The notes under the pieces: model-generated
Database searches by the model: none
Seen by the model: the letters and a program-made list of their open reading frames with translations, nothing else
Told to the model about the DNA's origin: nothing
Program-made: the position numbers and the translations under genes
Origin: Butyrivibrio proteoclasticus
Lineage (GTDB): Bacteria > Bacillota > Clostridia > Lachnospirales > Lachnospiraceae
Direction: 5' to 3'
DNA: 64,000 nucleotides
NCBI RefSeq assembly: GCF_900115735.1
Contig: NZ_FOXO01000016.1
Coordinates: 24,871-88,870, forward strand
In this document: positions 51,520 through 60,814 of the stretch, piece by piece
How the letters are laid out: every line of letters begins with the position of its first letter
How positions within the stretch are numbered: the stretch's first letter is position 1

Positions 51520-53133
51520 TCAAAGCTGAGGACCAGCTGATACAAGTGCCTTACCAGCATCGTTGCCTGTGTACTTAACGAAGTTCTTCTGGAATCTTGC
51601 AGCAAGATCCTTTGCCTTCTCTTCCCACTCAGAAGCGTTAGCATATGTATCTCTAGGATCAAGGATAGCTGGATCAACTCCTGGAAGAGATGTAGGTACT
51701 TCGAAATCGAAGTAAGGAATCTTCTTTGTCTCAGCCTTAAGAACGTCACCGTTAAGGATTGCATCGATGATTCCACGAGTATCCTTAATAGAAATTCTCT
51801 TGCCTGTTCCGTTCCAACCTGTGTTTACAAGGTAAGCCTTAGCTCCGCTCTTCTGCATCTTCTTAACAAGTTCCTGAGCGTACTTTGTAGGATGAAGCTC
51901 AAGGAATGCCTGTCCGAAGCAAGCTGAGAATGTAGGTGTAGGCTCTGTGATTCCTCTCTCTGTTCCAGCAAGCTTAGCTGTGAAGCCTGAAAGGAAGTAG
52001 TACTGTGTCTGCTCAGGTGTAAGGATTGATACTGGAGGAAGTACTCCGAAAGCATCTGCTGAAAGGAAGATTACGTTATCAGCATCAGGACCAGCTGAAA
52101 CCTTATTTACCTTCTGAGCGATCTTATCGATGAAGTCGATAGGATATGATACACGAGTATTCTCTGTAACGCTCTTATCATCAAAATCGATCTTGCCGTT
52201 AGCATCTACTGTTACGTTCTCAAGAAGAGCATTTCTCTTGATTGCGTTGTAGATATCAGGCTCAGACTCTTTATCAAGACCGATAACCTTAGCATAGCAA
52301 CCACCTTCAAGGTTGAATACACCGTTATCATCCCAGCCGTGCTCGTCATCACCGATAAGGAGTCTCTTAGGATCTGTTGAAAGTGTTGTCTTACCTGTTC
52401 CTGAAAGACCAAAGAAGATAGCTGTGTGCTTACCTTCCATATCTGTGTTAGCTGAGCAGTGCATAGAAGCGATGCCCTGAAGTGGAAGGAAGTAGTTCTG
52501 CATTGAGAACAGACCCTTCTTCATCTCTCCGCCGTACCAAGTGTTAAGGATAACCTGCTCCTTGCTTGTTACGTTGAAAAGAACTGCTGTCTCAGAGTTA
52601 AGTCCGAGTTCTTTATAGTTCTCAACCTTAGCCTTAGAAGCGTTGTAAACAACGAAATCAGGCTTGAAGTTTGCCTGCTCTTCTTCTGTAGGACGGATGA
52701 ACATATTCTTTACAAAGTGTGCCTGCCAAGCTACTTCCATGATGAAACGAACAGCAAGACGTGTTCCTTCATTAGCTCCGCAGAAACCATCTACTACATA
52801 AAGCTTCTTGTTTGAAAGCTCTTCAACAGCAAGCTTTTTGCAAGCGTCCCAAGCTTCCTGAGATGCTTTGTGGTTATCGTTAGGATATTCCTCAGATGTC
52901 CACCATACTGTGTCTTTAGACTTCTCATCTTCAACGATGAACTTATCTTTTGGAGAACGGCCTGTATAAATACCTGTCATTACGTTTACAGCGCCAAGCT
53001 CTGTTTCCTGACCCTTGTCAAAACCCTCAAGGCTAGGATCTGTTTCATCAGCAAAAAGCTGCTCGTATGATGGATTGTAAACGACTTCTTTTACTCCTGT
53101 GATGCCATACTGGCTTAAATCGATGTTTGCCAT
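51520..53133 (-). CDS. pckA: Phosphoenolpyruvate carboxykinase (ATP)
   Basis: A 537-residue enzyme, standard length, starting [17 protein letters not shown]. The kinase loop is [16 protein letters not shown] (near 240), with the metal/substrate region [21 protein letters not shown] and RSPKDKF near 60. It interconverts oxaloacetate and PEP, in rumen anaerobes typically fixing CO2 toward succinate or serving gluconeogenesis. AGAGGA precedes the ATG at 53133; the longer frame upstream has no ribosome site. A leader inverted repeat (53167-53202) and a -10-like TATAAT (53210-53215) lie upstream. Highly biased codon use suggests strong expression. Confidence 0.97.
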   Translation of the reverse strand: MANIDLSQYGITGVKEVVYNPSYEQLFADETDPSLEGFDKGQETELGAVNVMTGIYTGRSPKDKFIVEDEKSKDTVWWTSEEYPNDNHKASQEAWDACKKLAVEELSNKKLYVVDGFCGANEGTRLAVRFIMEVAWQAHFVKNMFIRPTEEEQANFKPDFVVYNASKAKVENYKELGLNSETAVLFNVTSKEQVILNTWYGGEMKKGLFSMQNYFLPLQGIASMHCSANTDMEGKHTAIFFGLSGTGKTTLSTDPKRLLIGDDEHGWDDNGVFNLEGGCYAKVIGLDKESEPDIYNAIKRNALLENVTVDANGKIDFDDKSVTENTRVSYPIDFIDKIAQKVNKVSAGPDADNVIFLSADAFGVLPPVSILTPEQTQYYFLSGFTAKLAGTERGITEPTPTFSACFGQAFLELHPTKYAQELVKKMQKSGAKAYLVNTGWNGTGKRISIKDTRGIIDAILNGDVLKAETKKIPYFDFEVPTSLPGVDPAILDPRDTYANASEWEEKAKDLAARFQKNFVKYTGNDAGKALVSAGPQL

Positions 53134-53166
53134 TTTGCTATCCTCTTTTCTTATAAAAATTGTTTT

Positions 53167-53215
53167 TACGGATAAATTGATTGAATAATCTGATAATCCG
53201 TAGTTACACATTATA
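53167..53215 (-). promoter_or_regulatory. pckA leader: -10 element and inverted repeat
   Basis: TATAAT (53210-53215, minus) has no clear -35. Just downstream TACGGAT and ATCCGTA (53167-53202) form an inverted repeat in the presumed 5' UTR. Confidence 0.45.
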
Positions 53216-53300
53216 AATATCGGAAAAATGCGCCCGATACTTCTTTTATACTACAAAGTCAAAGTTTTAACAAGATTTTTAAGCCAAAATATCTATTAAA

Positions 53301-54611
53301 TTACTGTAAATAATTGTCAATTTCGTAGCAGATAACGGTATGTGGTTTAAGCTTGTACTTCTCGCCATTTGACAGTTCTTTTGCCACATTAGTCCACATT
53401 TCAACAGCCTGATATTTCTTTCTGGCTGAAAGTCCTATATCCTTGAACTTCAGTTTAACCTTTTTCTCTTCTTCGCTGATGTTGAAAAGAGCCAGATACA
53501 ATTTGCCATCTTTAGTCACACTTCTCCAAATGACAAAATCATCCTTTCTCAAGATCTGTCTTGCTTTTCTACCATTTTTGTGCATGTTCATGATTCTCTC
53601 ATTGGTAAGAAGACTATTGGTAAAGTCATCATTATCTCTAAGCTCTCCGCCAAACATAAGTGGAGACCTGAACATACACCAAAGGGTCATAAGAATCTTT
53701 TGTTCATCATGAGAAAAATGAGTATAATGCCCTTTTTCTGAACCTTCCTGACTGCAGACACATACATGCCCTAGTGGAAGCATATCACAATCCGGCCAAT
53801 GGTCCTTGCAGCCTACGCCCTGCCATGCGTAGCATCTTTCGAACATTCCATAGAGGTGTTCCCATTTGTCCCAGAAATCATCTGTCATGCGCCACATATT
53901 GGCATTTGCTAAAAGAAAATCTTTCTGCTCAACCTTAGCAGGTCCCGGAGAAAGGCTAAGAACTATATCCCTACCGCATTTACTTATAGCATTTTTAATA
54001 AGTTCAATTTCAGAAAATGCTGCACCCGGAGCTTCAGGAGCATAGTCTACTCTTGCTATATCATCGACCTTTACATAATCAATGCCCCATTCCGCATACA
54101 TTTTGAAAATAGAATCATAATACTCCTGTGCGCCATCAGCCTTGGCATCAACGCCATACATATCAGTATTCCACATACAAACACTTGAAGCATGAGCTAT
54201 ATCTCTTGCTGTTGCGGTTGTTCCCATAAGCTTTGTGTTTCTGTGAACAGCCTGCCTTGGAATACCTCTCATTATGTGTATTCCAAACTTAAGTCCCATA
54301 TCATGGATCTGATCTGCAATCGGCTTAAATCCTTTTCCATCCTTAGCTGATGGAAATCTATTCACAGCAGGAACAAGCCTAGAGTATTCATCCATTTCAA
54401 GTTCAGTAAATTTGTGATACCAATGAGAATCTGCTGTGGGTTCGTACCACTGAATATCACAGATAACATACTCCCATCCGTAATCCTTAAGATGCTCAGC
54501 CATGTATCTGGCATTACCTAAAAGCTGCTCTTCATTTACGCTGGCACCGTAACAATCCCAACTATTCCACCCCATAGGTGGCCTTTTAGCTACATAATGT
54601 TTCTCTCCCAT
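53301..54611 (-). CDS. GH27 alpha-galactosidase-like enzyme
   Basis: A 436-residue protein starting MGEKHYVAKRPPMGWNSWDC, the classic GH27 N-terminus. The nucleophile Asp lies in GIDYVKVDDIARVD (near 190), the acid/base Asp in MWRMTDDFWDKW (near 248), and CMFRSPLMFGGELRD follows near 320. There is no signal peptide, so it acts on imported alpha-galactosides such as raffinose-type sugars or galactinol. AGGAGGG precedes the ATG at 54611. It is monocistronic between rsmI and pckA. Confidence 0.9.
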   Translation of the reverse strand: MGEKHYVAKRPPMGWNSWDCYGASVNEEQLLGNARYMAEHLKDYGWEYVICDIQWYEPTADSHWYHKFTELEMDEYSRLVPAVNRFPSAKDGKGFKPIADQIHDMGLKFGIHIMRGIPRQAVHRNTKLMGTTATARDIAHASSVCMWNTDMYGVDAKADGAQEYYDSIFKMYAEWGIDYVKVDDIARVDYAPEAPGAAFSEIELIKNAISKCGRDIVLSLSPGPAKVEQKDFLLANANMWRMTDDFWDKWEHLYGMFERCYAWQGVGCKDHWPDCDMLPLGHVCVCSQEGSEKGHYTHFSHDEQKILMTLWCMFRSPLMFGGELRDNDDFTNSLLTNERIMNMHKNGRKARQILRKDDFVIWRSVTKDGKLYLALFNISEEEKKVKLKFKDIGLSARKKYQAVEMWTNVAKELSNGEKYKLKPHTVICYEIDNYLQ

Positions 54612-54681
54612 ATACCCTCCTGATACTGACATTATATGTAACTATTCCGAGTCTTGGCTCTGAATAATTGCTTCTTATATC

Positions 54682-55527
54682 TTACTTCAATAAAGCCTGA
54701 TAAATATCCCTTTTGCCGACACCCCTGTCAGCTGCTACCTTCTTCATCGCGTCCTTATGAGGAACACCCATATCCTCATAATACTTCATGTGATCTTCTA
54801 TGCTCATTTCCTGCCATGAGAGACGCTTTTCTTCATCTTGTTCCTTTAGGCTTCTGCCCTCAATAACCAGAACATATTCGCCTCTTGGCTCATTTTTTTC
54901 ATAAAAAGAAATTGCCTCTTCTATTGTAGTCGGTGTAACTTCTTCAAATTTCTTGGTTAACTCCCTGCAAATTGAGATTTTCCTGTTTCCGAGCGTCTCA
55001 TAAAGGTCATTTAATGCAGCCCTCAAATGATGAGGCGCCTCATAGACTATCATGGTCCTGGACTCGTCCTGCAAATCTTCAAGAATTCTTTTTCTGGATT
55101 TCTTATCATCAGAAGAGGGCAAAAATCCCTCAAAACAAAATCTTCTGGTGCTAAGCCCGGAAAGCGTGAGGGCTGTAATGCAAGCTGCCGGCCCCGGAAG
55201 CGAAGTTACTGTAATACCTGCCTTATGGCATTCTGCAACCAAAACCTCTCCGGGATCTGATATTGCCGGAGTTCCCGCATCTGTTATCAGCGCAACATTT
55301 GTCCCGGCAAGCATTTTCTCGATAAGCCATTTCGCCTTATCGAATTTATTATATTCATGATAGCTCGTCATTTCTGTATGTATATCGAAATGATTAAGCA
55401 ATTTTATGCTGTTTCTTGTGTCCTCCGCAGCAATAAGGTCAACGCTTTTTAGCGTCTCTAAAACTCTGAATGTCATGTCATCCAGATTGCCTATCGGTGT
55501 TGCACATAAATATAACTTTCCCTGCAT
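54682..55527 (-). CDS. rsmI: 16S rRNA 2'-O-ribose C1402 methyltransferase
   Basis: A 281-residue tetrapyrrole-methylase-fold enzyme. Motifs are LYLCATPIGNLDDMTFR (5-21), LIAAEDTRNSIKLLNHF (31-48), ALITDAGTPAISDPGE (near 80) and VTSLPGPAACITALTLSG (near 106). It 2'-O-methylates C1402 in the decoding centre of 16S rRNA. It ends the conserved Firmicute block yaaR-holB-ricT-trmN6-rsmI. Confidence 0.96.
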   Translation of the reverse strand: MQGKLYLCATPIGNLDDMTFRVLETLKSVDLIAAEDTRNSIKLLNHFDIHTEMTSYHEYNKFDKAKWLIEKMLAGTNVALITDAGTPAISDPGEVLVAECHKAGITVTSLPGPAACITALTLSGLSTRRFCFEGFLPSSDDKKSRKRILEDLQDESRTMIVYEAPHHLRAALNDLYETLGNRKISICRELTKKFEEVTPTTIEEAISFYEKNEPRGEYVLVIEGRSLKEQDEEKRLSWQEMSIEDHMKYYEDMGVPHKDAMKKVAADRGVGKRDIYQALLK

Positions 55528-55602
55528 TTTAATACCTGTCTATTATTGTTCAATTAACGTTCTGTATATAATCGCCCTGTTATACTACTGCCATACCTCT
55601 TA

Positions 55603-56343
55603 TCAGAATCCGTAAATATCATAAATCTCTTTTGTATATTTGTGTTGCGATTCATATATAATAAGCGGCGGCTCAACTGTGATCCTGGATTTTCCACCAC
55701 GTGCGCCCTCTATCAGAACCATGCTTGGCTCTTTGTCTATAAATGGATAAACAAGCCTCATCCTTTTAGGTTCAAGCTTATAACTGTTCATTACCACCAT
55801 TATCTCTGTCAGCCTGAAAGGCCTGTGAACCATGTAAAACTTTCCTCCGGGCTTAAGACATCTGGCTGCTGCCTTTACAACATCCTCAAGATCACATAGA
55901 ACCTCGTGCCTTGCTATCGCCTTTGGCCCATCAGGGTTTTGGAGTCCATGCCCACCGATCATGTAAGGCGGATTACTCGTAACAACGTCAAAAGAGGCAG
56001 CTCCGAATAACTCGCCTGCCTCCTTAATGTCTCCCTCGACTATCTTAACTTTTTCTTCCAGGTCATTAAGAATCACACTGCGATTTGCCATTTCAGCGCT
56101 TTCAGACTGTATCTCAAGTCCCACAAGCTCTTTTGCACCGGTCTTGGCTGCCATAAGTATTGGAATAATTCCTGTTCCGGTTCCAAGATCAAGGACTCTT
56201 CCTCCATCAGGCGCTGACGCAAACCCAGACAAAAGAACTGCATCCATTCCAAAGCAGAATTTGTCCGGATCCTGAATGATTCTATAACCATTTCGCTGCA
56301 GATCGTCCAGTCTTTCTCCGGGCTTTAAATCAATTGTCCCCAA
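55603..56343 (-). CDS. trmN6: tRNA1(Val) A37 N6-methyltransferase (YabB/TrmN6 family)
   Basis: A 246-residue Rossmann methyltransferase with the SAM motif VLDLGTGTGIIPILMA (near 50) and catalytic NPPY (SNPPYMIGGHG near 123). No ATG is available. A TTG at 56343 gives MGTIDLKPGERLDDLQRNGY, which aligns with family N-termini, and AAGGAAAG lies about 11 nt upstream. Two further TTG codons upstream would add up to 12 residues. It overlaps the ricT stop by 14 bp. Confidence 0.9.
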   Translation of the reverse strand: MGTIDLKPGERLDDLQRNGYRIIQDPDKFCFGMDAVLLSGFASAPDGGRVLDLGTGTGIIPILMAAKTGAKELVGLEIQSESAEMANRSVILNDLEEKVKIVEGDIKEAGELFGAASFDVVTSNPPYMIGGHGLQNPDGPKAIARHEVLCDLEDVVKAAARCLKPGGKFYMVHRPFRLTEIMVVMNSYKLEPKRMRLVYPFIDKEPSMVLIEGARGGKSRITVEPPLIIYESQHKYTKEIYDIYGF

Positions 56344-57265
56344 GTTTTGACTTTCCTTCCTGTTTTTCAATCTTCTCAAGTTTCTCGAGTTCTTTCATTT
56401 CCTCGTCTTCCTGAGAATTCTTTTTATTGTTCTGATTCTTTTTCTTTGGTTTCTTTTTTATTGACTCAATATCATCAAGTTTATACTCATGAACTTCCTT
56501 CTCATCATCTACATTCACAAGAATCTTGATAGTTTGCCTGAGGATATTTACACTTGAAACTTCACCTTCAAGTCCATCCTTTGCCTTACAGAAATCACCG
56601 ATTCCAGGCATTTTCCTGTTAAGCTCTTCGTACACATCCTCTTCATTCTTTAAGCAGCACATAAGCCTTCCGCATACACCTGATATTTTAGTAGGATTCA
56701 GTGATAAGCTCTGTTCCTTAGCCATCTTAATTGAAACAGGCACAAAATCAGACAAATATGAATGGCAACAAAGTGGTCTTCCACAAATACCATATCCACC
56801 GATTATCTTAGTCTCATCTCTTACCCCTATCTGTCTAAGCTCAATTCTGGTCTTGAAAACAGCAGCAAGATCTTTTACCAATTCTCTAAAATCAATTCGT
56901 CCATCTGCAGTAAAGTAAAACAAAATCTTATTATTATCAAAAGTATATTCAGCATCAATGAGCTTCATATCAAGATTGTGTTTTTTAATCTTTTCAAGAC
57001 AAACTCTGAATGCCTCTTTTTCTTTTTCTCGGTTTGCCTTCTCCTGCTCATCATCCTTGGTGCTGGCTGTTCTAAGTACAGGCTTTAGAGGCTTTATCAC
57101 CTCGTCATCTTCCACTTCTCTTGGCTCACCAACAACTGTTCCATACTCCACGCCACGTGCAGTTTCTACAATTACATGGTCACCCTTTTTTATCACATAT
57201 TTTCCTGGTGAAAAGAAATATATCTTTCCGGCCGTTCTAAATCTGACGCCGATTACTCTTGTCAT
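56330..57265 (-). CDS. ricT: PSP1-domain protein RicT/YaaT
   Basis: A 311-residue protein. The PSP1 core (about 1-240) contains the Cys-rich motifs GGYGICGRPLCCHSYL (near 160) and SGVCGRLMCCLKNEED (near 195), which ligate an Fe-S cluster in the Bacillus RicAFT complex that promotes RNase Y-dependent mRNA processing. The C-terminus is a Lys/Glu-rich tail (KKKPKKKNQNNKK). The start overlaps the holB stop by 4 nt (ATGA). Bacillus YaaT is needed for sporulation and competence; here it is likely an RNA-processing factor. Confidence 0.93.
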   Translation of the reverse strand: MTRVIGVRFRTAGKIYFFSPGKYVIKKGDHVIVETARGVEYGTVVGEPREVEDDEVIKPLKPVLRTASTKDDEQEKANREKEKEAFRVCLEKIKKHNLDMKLIDAEYTFDNNKILFYFTADGRIDFRELVKDLAAVFKTRIELRQIGVRDETKIIGGYGICGRPLCCHSYLSDFVPVSIKMAKEQSLSLNPTKISGVCGRLMCCLKNEEDVYEELNRKMPGIGDFCKAKDGLEGEVSSVNILRQTIKILVNVDDEKEVHEYKLDDIESIKKKPKKKNQNNKKNSQEDEEMKELEKLEKIEKQEGKSKLGDN

Positions 57266-58308
57266 AAATTCTCCTTAACAGCAAGGAGCATCAGCTCCAA
57301 TGCCAAATCTATATTAACATTTGAATTGATCCTGTTTTTGGCTTTTTCCAAATCATGAATCATCTGATCAATCTGTGTATACGAACACTTTTCCGTAACA
57401 CTTCTAATATACGATATCTTATCAGAGAAAATCAAGTGATCCTCGTTTTCTGTGGCCTTAAAGACAAGCATATCCCTGAATAAAAAAATAAGAACATCCA
57501 TAAAGTCCTCAAGAGCTGCTATATCTATGCCTTTTTTACTTGTCTTTTCACTTCCCTCGTCAGGAGCCAGTATCTCATGAACTCTGTCCATCATATCGTG
57601 GATTTCCAAAGTCTTTAGCTTTGAGACAATCTCAATAGTTCCATTTTTCAAATTATCAAATTTTTCATTTGATGCAAGGTCTAAAGCTTTTCCTACATTG
57701 CCTCTGGCAAAAGAAGCGCACAACATAGCCTTATAATCAACAACATGACAGTTTTCCATAAGATATTTCTTGATGGAATCATCCTTTGCAGGCTTCATTG
57801 GCAACACTATGCATCTACTTATTATTGTGGGAAGAAAGGCATTTAAGTTATTAGTAAGAATGATAATAACTATGTATGACGGGGGCTCCTCAAGCGTTTT
57901 AAGAAGCGCATTCTGGGCCGCCGGTGTCATCTTCTCGCCTTCTGGAATTATATATATCTTTCGATTACTCTCATACGGTCTTATAACCACATCATCCCTG
58001 ATCCCGTACCTTATATCATCAACACCGATACTTCCGGGTTTCTCATGGGTGAGAATAATTATATCAGGATGATTACCGCTAAGTGCTTTTTTACAAGACG
58101 GGCACTCGTTGCAGCTTTCAATCATCCCATTATTTTCATATCTATGCTCACATAACAGAGCCTTGGCAAAAACTCTTGCTATAAACTCTTTTCCTGAACC
58201 GCTTTCTCCGGATATTATATACGCATGAGATACTTTATCTGTTAAGAGCGCATTCTGCATATGCTCTTTCATCTGAACTTGATCTATAATATCGGAAAAA
58301 TCCGCCAT
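57262..58308 (-). CDS. holB: DNA polymerase III delta-prime subunit
   Basis: A 348-residue clamp-loader subunit. The degenerate P-loop is ISGESGSGKEFIAR (near 33), with a zinc cluster of four cysteines (CEHRY, CNECPSCKK, residues 53-73). MTPAAQNALLKTLEEPPSY (near 126) and ISRC (near 160, SRC motif) are diagnostic. Located between yaaR and ricT as in Bacillus. GAGGGAG precedes the ATG. Confidence 0.95.
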   Translation of the reverse strand: MADFSDIIDQVQMKEHMQNALLTDKVSHAYIISGESGSGKEFIARVFAKALLCEHRYENNGMIESCNECPSCKKALSGNHPDIIILTHEKPGSIGVDDIRYGIRDDVVIRPYESNRKIYIIPEGEKMTPAAQNALLKTLEEPPSYIVIIILTNNLNAFLPTIISRCIVLPMKPAKDDSIKKYLMENCHVVDYKAMLCASFARGNVGKALDLASNEKFDNLKNGTIEIVSKLKTLEIHDMMDRVHEILAPDEGSEKTSKKGIDIAALEDFMDVLIFLFRDMLVFKATENEDHLIFSDKISYIRSVTEKCSYTQIDQMIHDLEKAKNRINSNVNIDLALELMLLAVKENL

Positions 58309-58318
58309 CTTAACTCCC

Positions 58319-58759
58319 TCAGGTAAATATATCCAACAAAAGCCCCTCTATCTGCCCTATTTTGGCAAGGATACCAATATTGTCTTTTTCATCTTTAACA
58401 AGTTCTCTGGCCAGTTCATCCAGTTCATCATCAACCTGTCTAATTATTCCATAGACACGGTGTCTGCCTTTTCTATCAAGAAAGTTTTCCCTGGAAAAAG
58501 TATGAGATCTTGTAACTACCTCATTTAAAAAATCCTTTATCAGCAAGCGGTAGCGCTGCATATCTTTGATATCATTGCGCTTTCCAATCTTTTGTCCCTG
58601 CTGGACAATATCTTGCAGCATAAGATTTAGGCGCTCTGCCAGATTTGCATCTTCAAGCTTACTGGTCAAGACAAATTTAAAATCGCCTGAAGCCTCCTGA
58701 ACCTGTTCCTGCGCCTGAACCAAATTTGATTGCTGAATATTATTTACTCTAATATCCAT
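58319..58759 (-). CDS. yaaR: DUF327 protein YaaR
   Basis: A 146-residue helical protein typical of the YaaR/DUF327 family: a variable N-terminus ([19 protein letters not shown]) and a conserved core ([33 protein letters not shown]). Function is unknown, but the gene nearly always precedes holB in Firmicutes, as here with a 10-bp gap. The start has GGGGGC upstream. Confidence 0.92.
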   Translation of the reverse strand: MDIRVNNIQQSNLVQAQEQVQEASGDFKFVLTSKLEDANLAERLNLMLQDIVQQGQKIGKRNDIKDMQRYRLLIKDFLNEVVTRSHTFSRENFLDRKGRHRVYGIIRQVDDELDELARELVKDEKDNIGILAKIGQIEGLLLDIFT

Positions 58760-58802
58760 ACTTTGCCCCCGCTGATGAAGCAGTCATAGTTACAATAATA
58801 TT

Positions 58803-59396
58803 TTATCCTATTTTTTGAGCAATGTATCCTGTTATTTCATCTATACATAACTCTATTTGGGCATTGTTGGTAAATCTTTTTGTGATTCCTGCAGCCTTTA
58901 TCTTATCCTCGCTAAAATCCTCTTCATCTGCAAGAAAACGCCTGCACATCTCATCATATTTTGGATGCTCCTGCTTATCTTCGCGCGCCATTGCTCTTGT
59001 TAGACGAAGCTTTGCTTCCACATCAATAAGCAGAGGCTCCACATTGTCTTTTCCAAAATAGTCTCTTATGTAACAATAAGACTCCAACGTTCCAATCACA
59101 AGGTAGTTACCATTCTTAAGATTTATCTGTCCATCATCTACAGTGAAATATCTCCATTCACCATAATTTGTATAATAAGTTCTCTCTTCGATGATCTTAC
59201 CCTGTGATCTTAAATCAAGATATTCATTTTCTTTTTTAAAAAAGTACTGAACACCATCTTCCTCACCATCTCTCATGGGTCTTGTGGTGTAAGGAACAAC
59301 TTTTTCAAGACCAAGCTTCTCGTTTTTGATCAGTTCTTTGTAAATTGTATCCTTACCCGAAGTGCTCTTTCCCATTAAAAGAAATATCTTTCCCAT
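58803..59396 (-). CDS. Guanylate-kinase-like nucleotide kinase
   Basis: A 197-residue P-loop kinase. Walker A is LMGKSTSGKDTIYKEL (7-22), with YTTRPMRDGEEDGVQYFF (36-53), the GMP-binding region of guanylate kinases, and YYTNYGEWRYF near 75. It is divergent from canonical Gmk in the core and C-terminus and may be a second, specialised copy. In Bacillus the position upstream of yaaR-holB is held by tmk; here a Gmk-type gene takes it. It is 9 bp downstream of pyk. Confidence 0.82.
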   Translation of the reverse strand: MGKIFLLMGKSTSGKDTIYKELIKNEKLGLEKVVPYTTRPMRDGEEDGVQYFFKKENEYLDLRSQGKIIEERTYYTNYGEWRYFTVDDGQINLKNGNYLVIGTLESYCYIRDYFGKDNVEPLLIDVEAKLRLTRAMAREDKQEHPKYDEMCRRFLADEEDFSEDKIKAAGITKRFTNNAQIELCIDEITGYIAQKIG

Positions 59397-59404
59397 CAGC
59401 TTAA

Positions 59405-60814
59405 TTAAAGCTCCTCTACACGAATCATGTTTGTTCTTCCAGGGATTCCAAGTGGTACACCTGCTGTAAGAACAACCTTATCTCCTGCCTTTAAATATCC
59501 TGCTGCCTTAGCAGAATTAATTGCCTCTTTAAAGAGCTCGTCAGCAGTATCTTCCTGTCTGATATGAAGTGGTGTTACACCCCACATAAGATTTGCCTGT
59601 CTGCAAACTGTAGGATTGATTGTGCATGCAATAATCTGGCAATTTGGTTTATATCTTGAAACCATTCCTGCTGTAAATCCGGACATTGTTACTGTAAGGA
59701 TAGCATCCGCATTTACCTCTGCTGCAATGTTACATGTTGCATGAGAAATGGCATTTGTAACATCTGAAGGAGCGTAATCTCTTTTACGAAGTCTTCCAAC
59801 GTAATCAATATCTGCTTCTGTACGCTCTGCGATTCTGGCCATTGTCTTAACAGCCTCTACAGGATAATCACCTGATGCTGTCTCTCCTGAAAGCATGATT
59901 GCTGTTGTTCCATCGTAAATAGCGTTAGCTACGTCAGTAACCTCAGCACGTGTTGGACGTGGATGATGGATCATTGAATCGAGCATCTGTGTAGCTGTGA
60001 TAACATATTTACCCTTAGATTCAGCAAGCTTGATCATATCCTTCTGAATTACAGGAACATCTTCAAATGGAACCTCAACACCCATATCTCCACGGGCAAC
60101 CATGATTCCATCAGCTGTATCAAGAATAGACTCAAGATTCTTGATACCCTGTGTGCTCTCGATCTTTGCAATGATCTTCATTGGGCTGTTTTTAGCCTTT
60201 AATACCTCACGAATAGCAAGTACGTCATCTGCAGTTCTTACAAAAGAAGCTGCAACAAAATCAAAGCCCTGCTCGCAACCAAATTCGATATCGCCTCTGT
60301 CCTGCTCGCTAAGATAAGGCATTGTAAGCTCAGCGCCTGGTACGTTTACACCCTTTTTATCTGAAACAGGTCCACCATTTACAACTGTGCAGACAATATC
60401 TGTCTCTGTAACTTCCTCTACTCTAAGCTCAATAAGACCATCATCGATAAGGATAGTCATTCCCTTGTGGCAGTCATTAGTAAGCTCTTTGTAGGTAATT
60501 GCAACTTCAGACTCAGTTCCCATAATATCACGGGATGTAAGAGTAAACTTCTGACCAGCTGTCAGTTCTACCTTACCTTTTTCAAAATCCTTCAATCTAA
60601 TCTCAGGACCCTTTGTATCAAGCATAACTGCGATAGGTAATCCAAGCTCGTCTCTGAGTTTCTTTATTCTGTCATATTTTCTCTTATGTTCCTCATGAGA
60701 TCCGTGTGAAAAGTTAAAACGGGCAACATTCATTCCTGCAAGCATTATCTCGCGAAGCTTGTCTTCACTCTCACTTGCTGGTCCAATTGTACAAATTATT
60801 TTTGTCTTACGCAT
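59405..60814 (-). CDS. pyk: Pyruvate kinase
   Basis: A 469-residue enzyme without the extra C-terminal PEP-utiliser domain found in bacilli. Motifs are KIICTIGPASES (5-16), NFSHGSHEEH (34-43), MLDTKGPEIR (64-73), IAKIESTQGIKNL (near 216, catalytic Lys), VARGDMGVEVP (near 239) and the TATQMLDSM loop. It makes ATP and pyruvate from PEP. AAGGAAGG precedes the ATG. It overlaps the upstream decarboxylase gene by 19 bp, so glycolytic output is co-transcribed with it. Confidence 0.97.
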   Translation of the reverse strand: MRKTKIICTIGPASESEDKLREIMLAGMNVARFNFSHGSHEEHKRKYDRIKKLRDELGLPIAVMLDTKGPEIRLKDFEKGKVELTAGQKFTLTSRDIMGTESEVAITYKELTNDCHKGMTILIDDGLIELRVEEVTETDIVCTVVNGGPVSDKKGVNVPGAELTMPYLSEQDRGDIEFGCEQGFDFVAASFVRTADDVLAIREVLKAKNSPMKIIAKIESTQGIKNLESILDTADGIMVARGDMGVEVPFEDVPVIQKDMIKLAESKGKYVITATQMLDSMIHHPRPTRAEVTDVANAIYDGTTAIMLSGETASGDYPVEAVKTMARIAERTEADIDYVGRLRKRDYAPSDVTNAISHATCNIAAEVNADAILTVTMSGFTAGMVSRYKPNCQIIACTINPTVCRQANLMWGVTPLHIRQEDTADELFKEAINSAKAAGYLKAGDKVVLTAGVPLGIPGRTNMIRVEEL

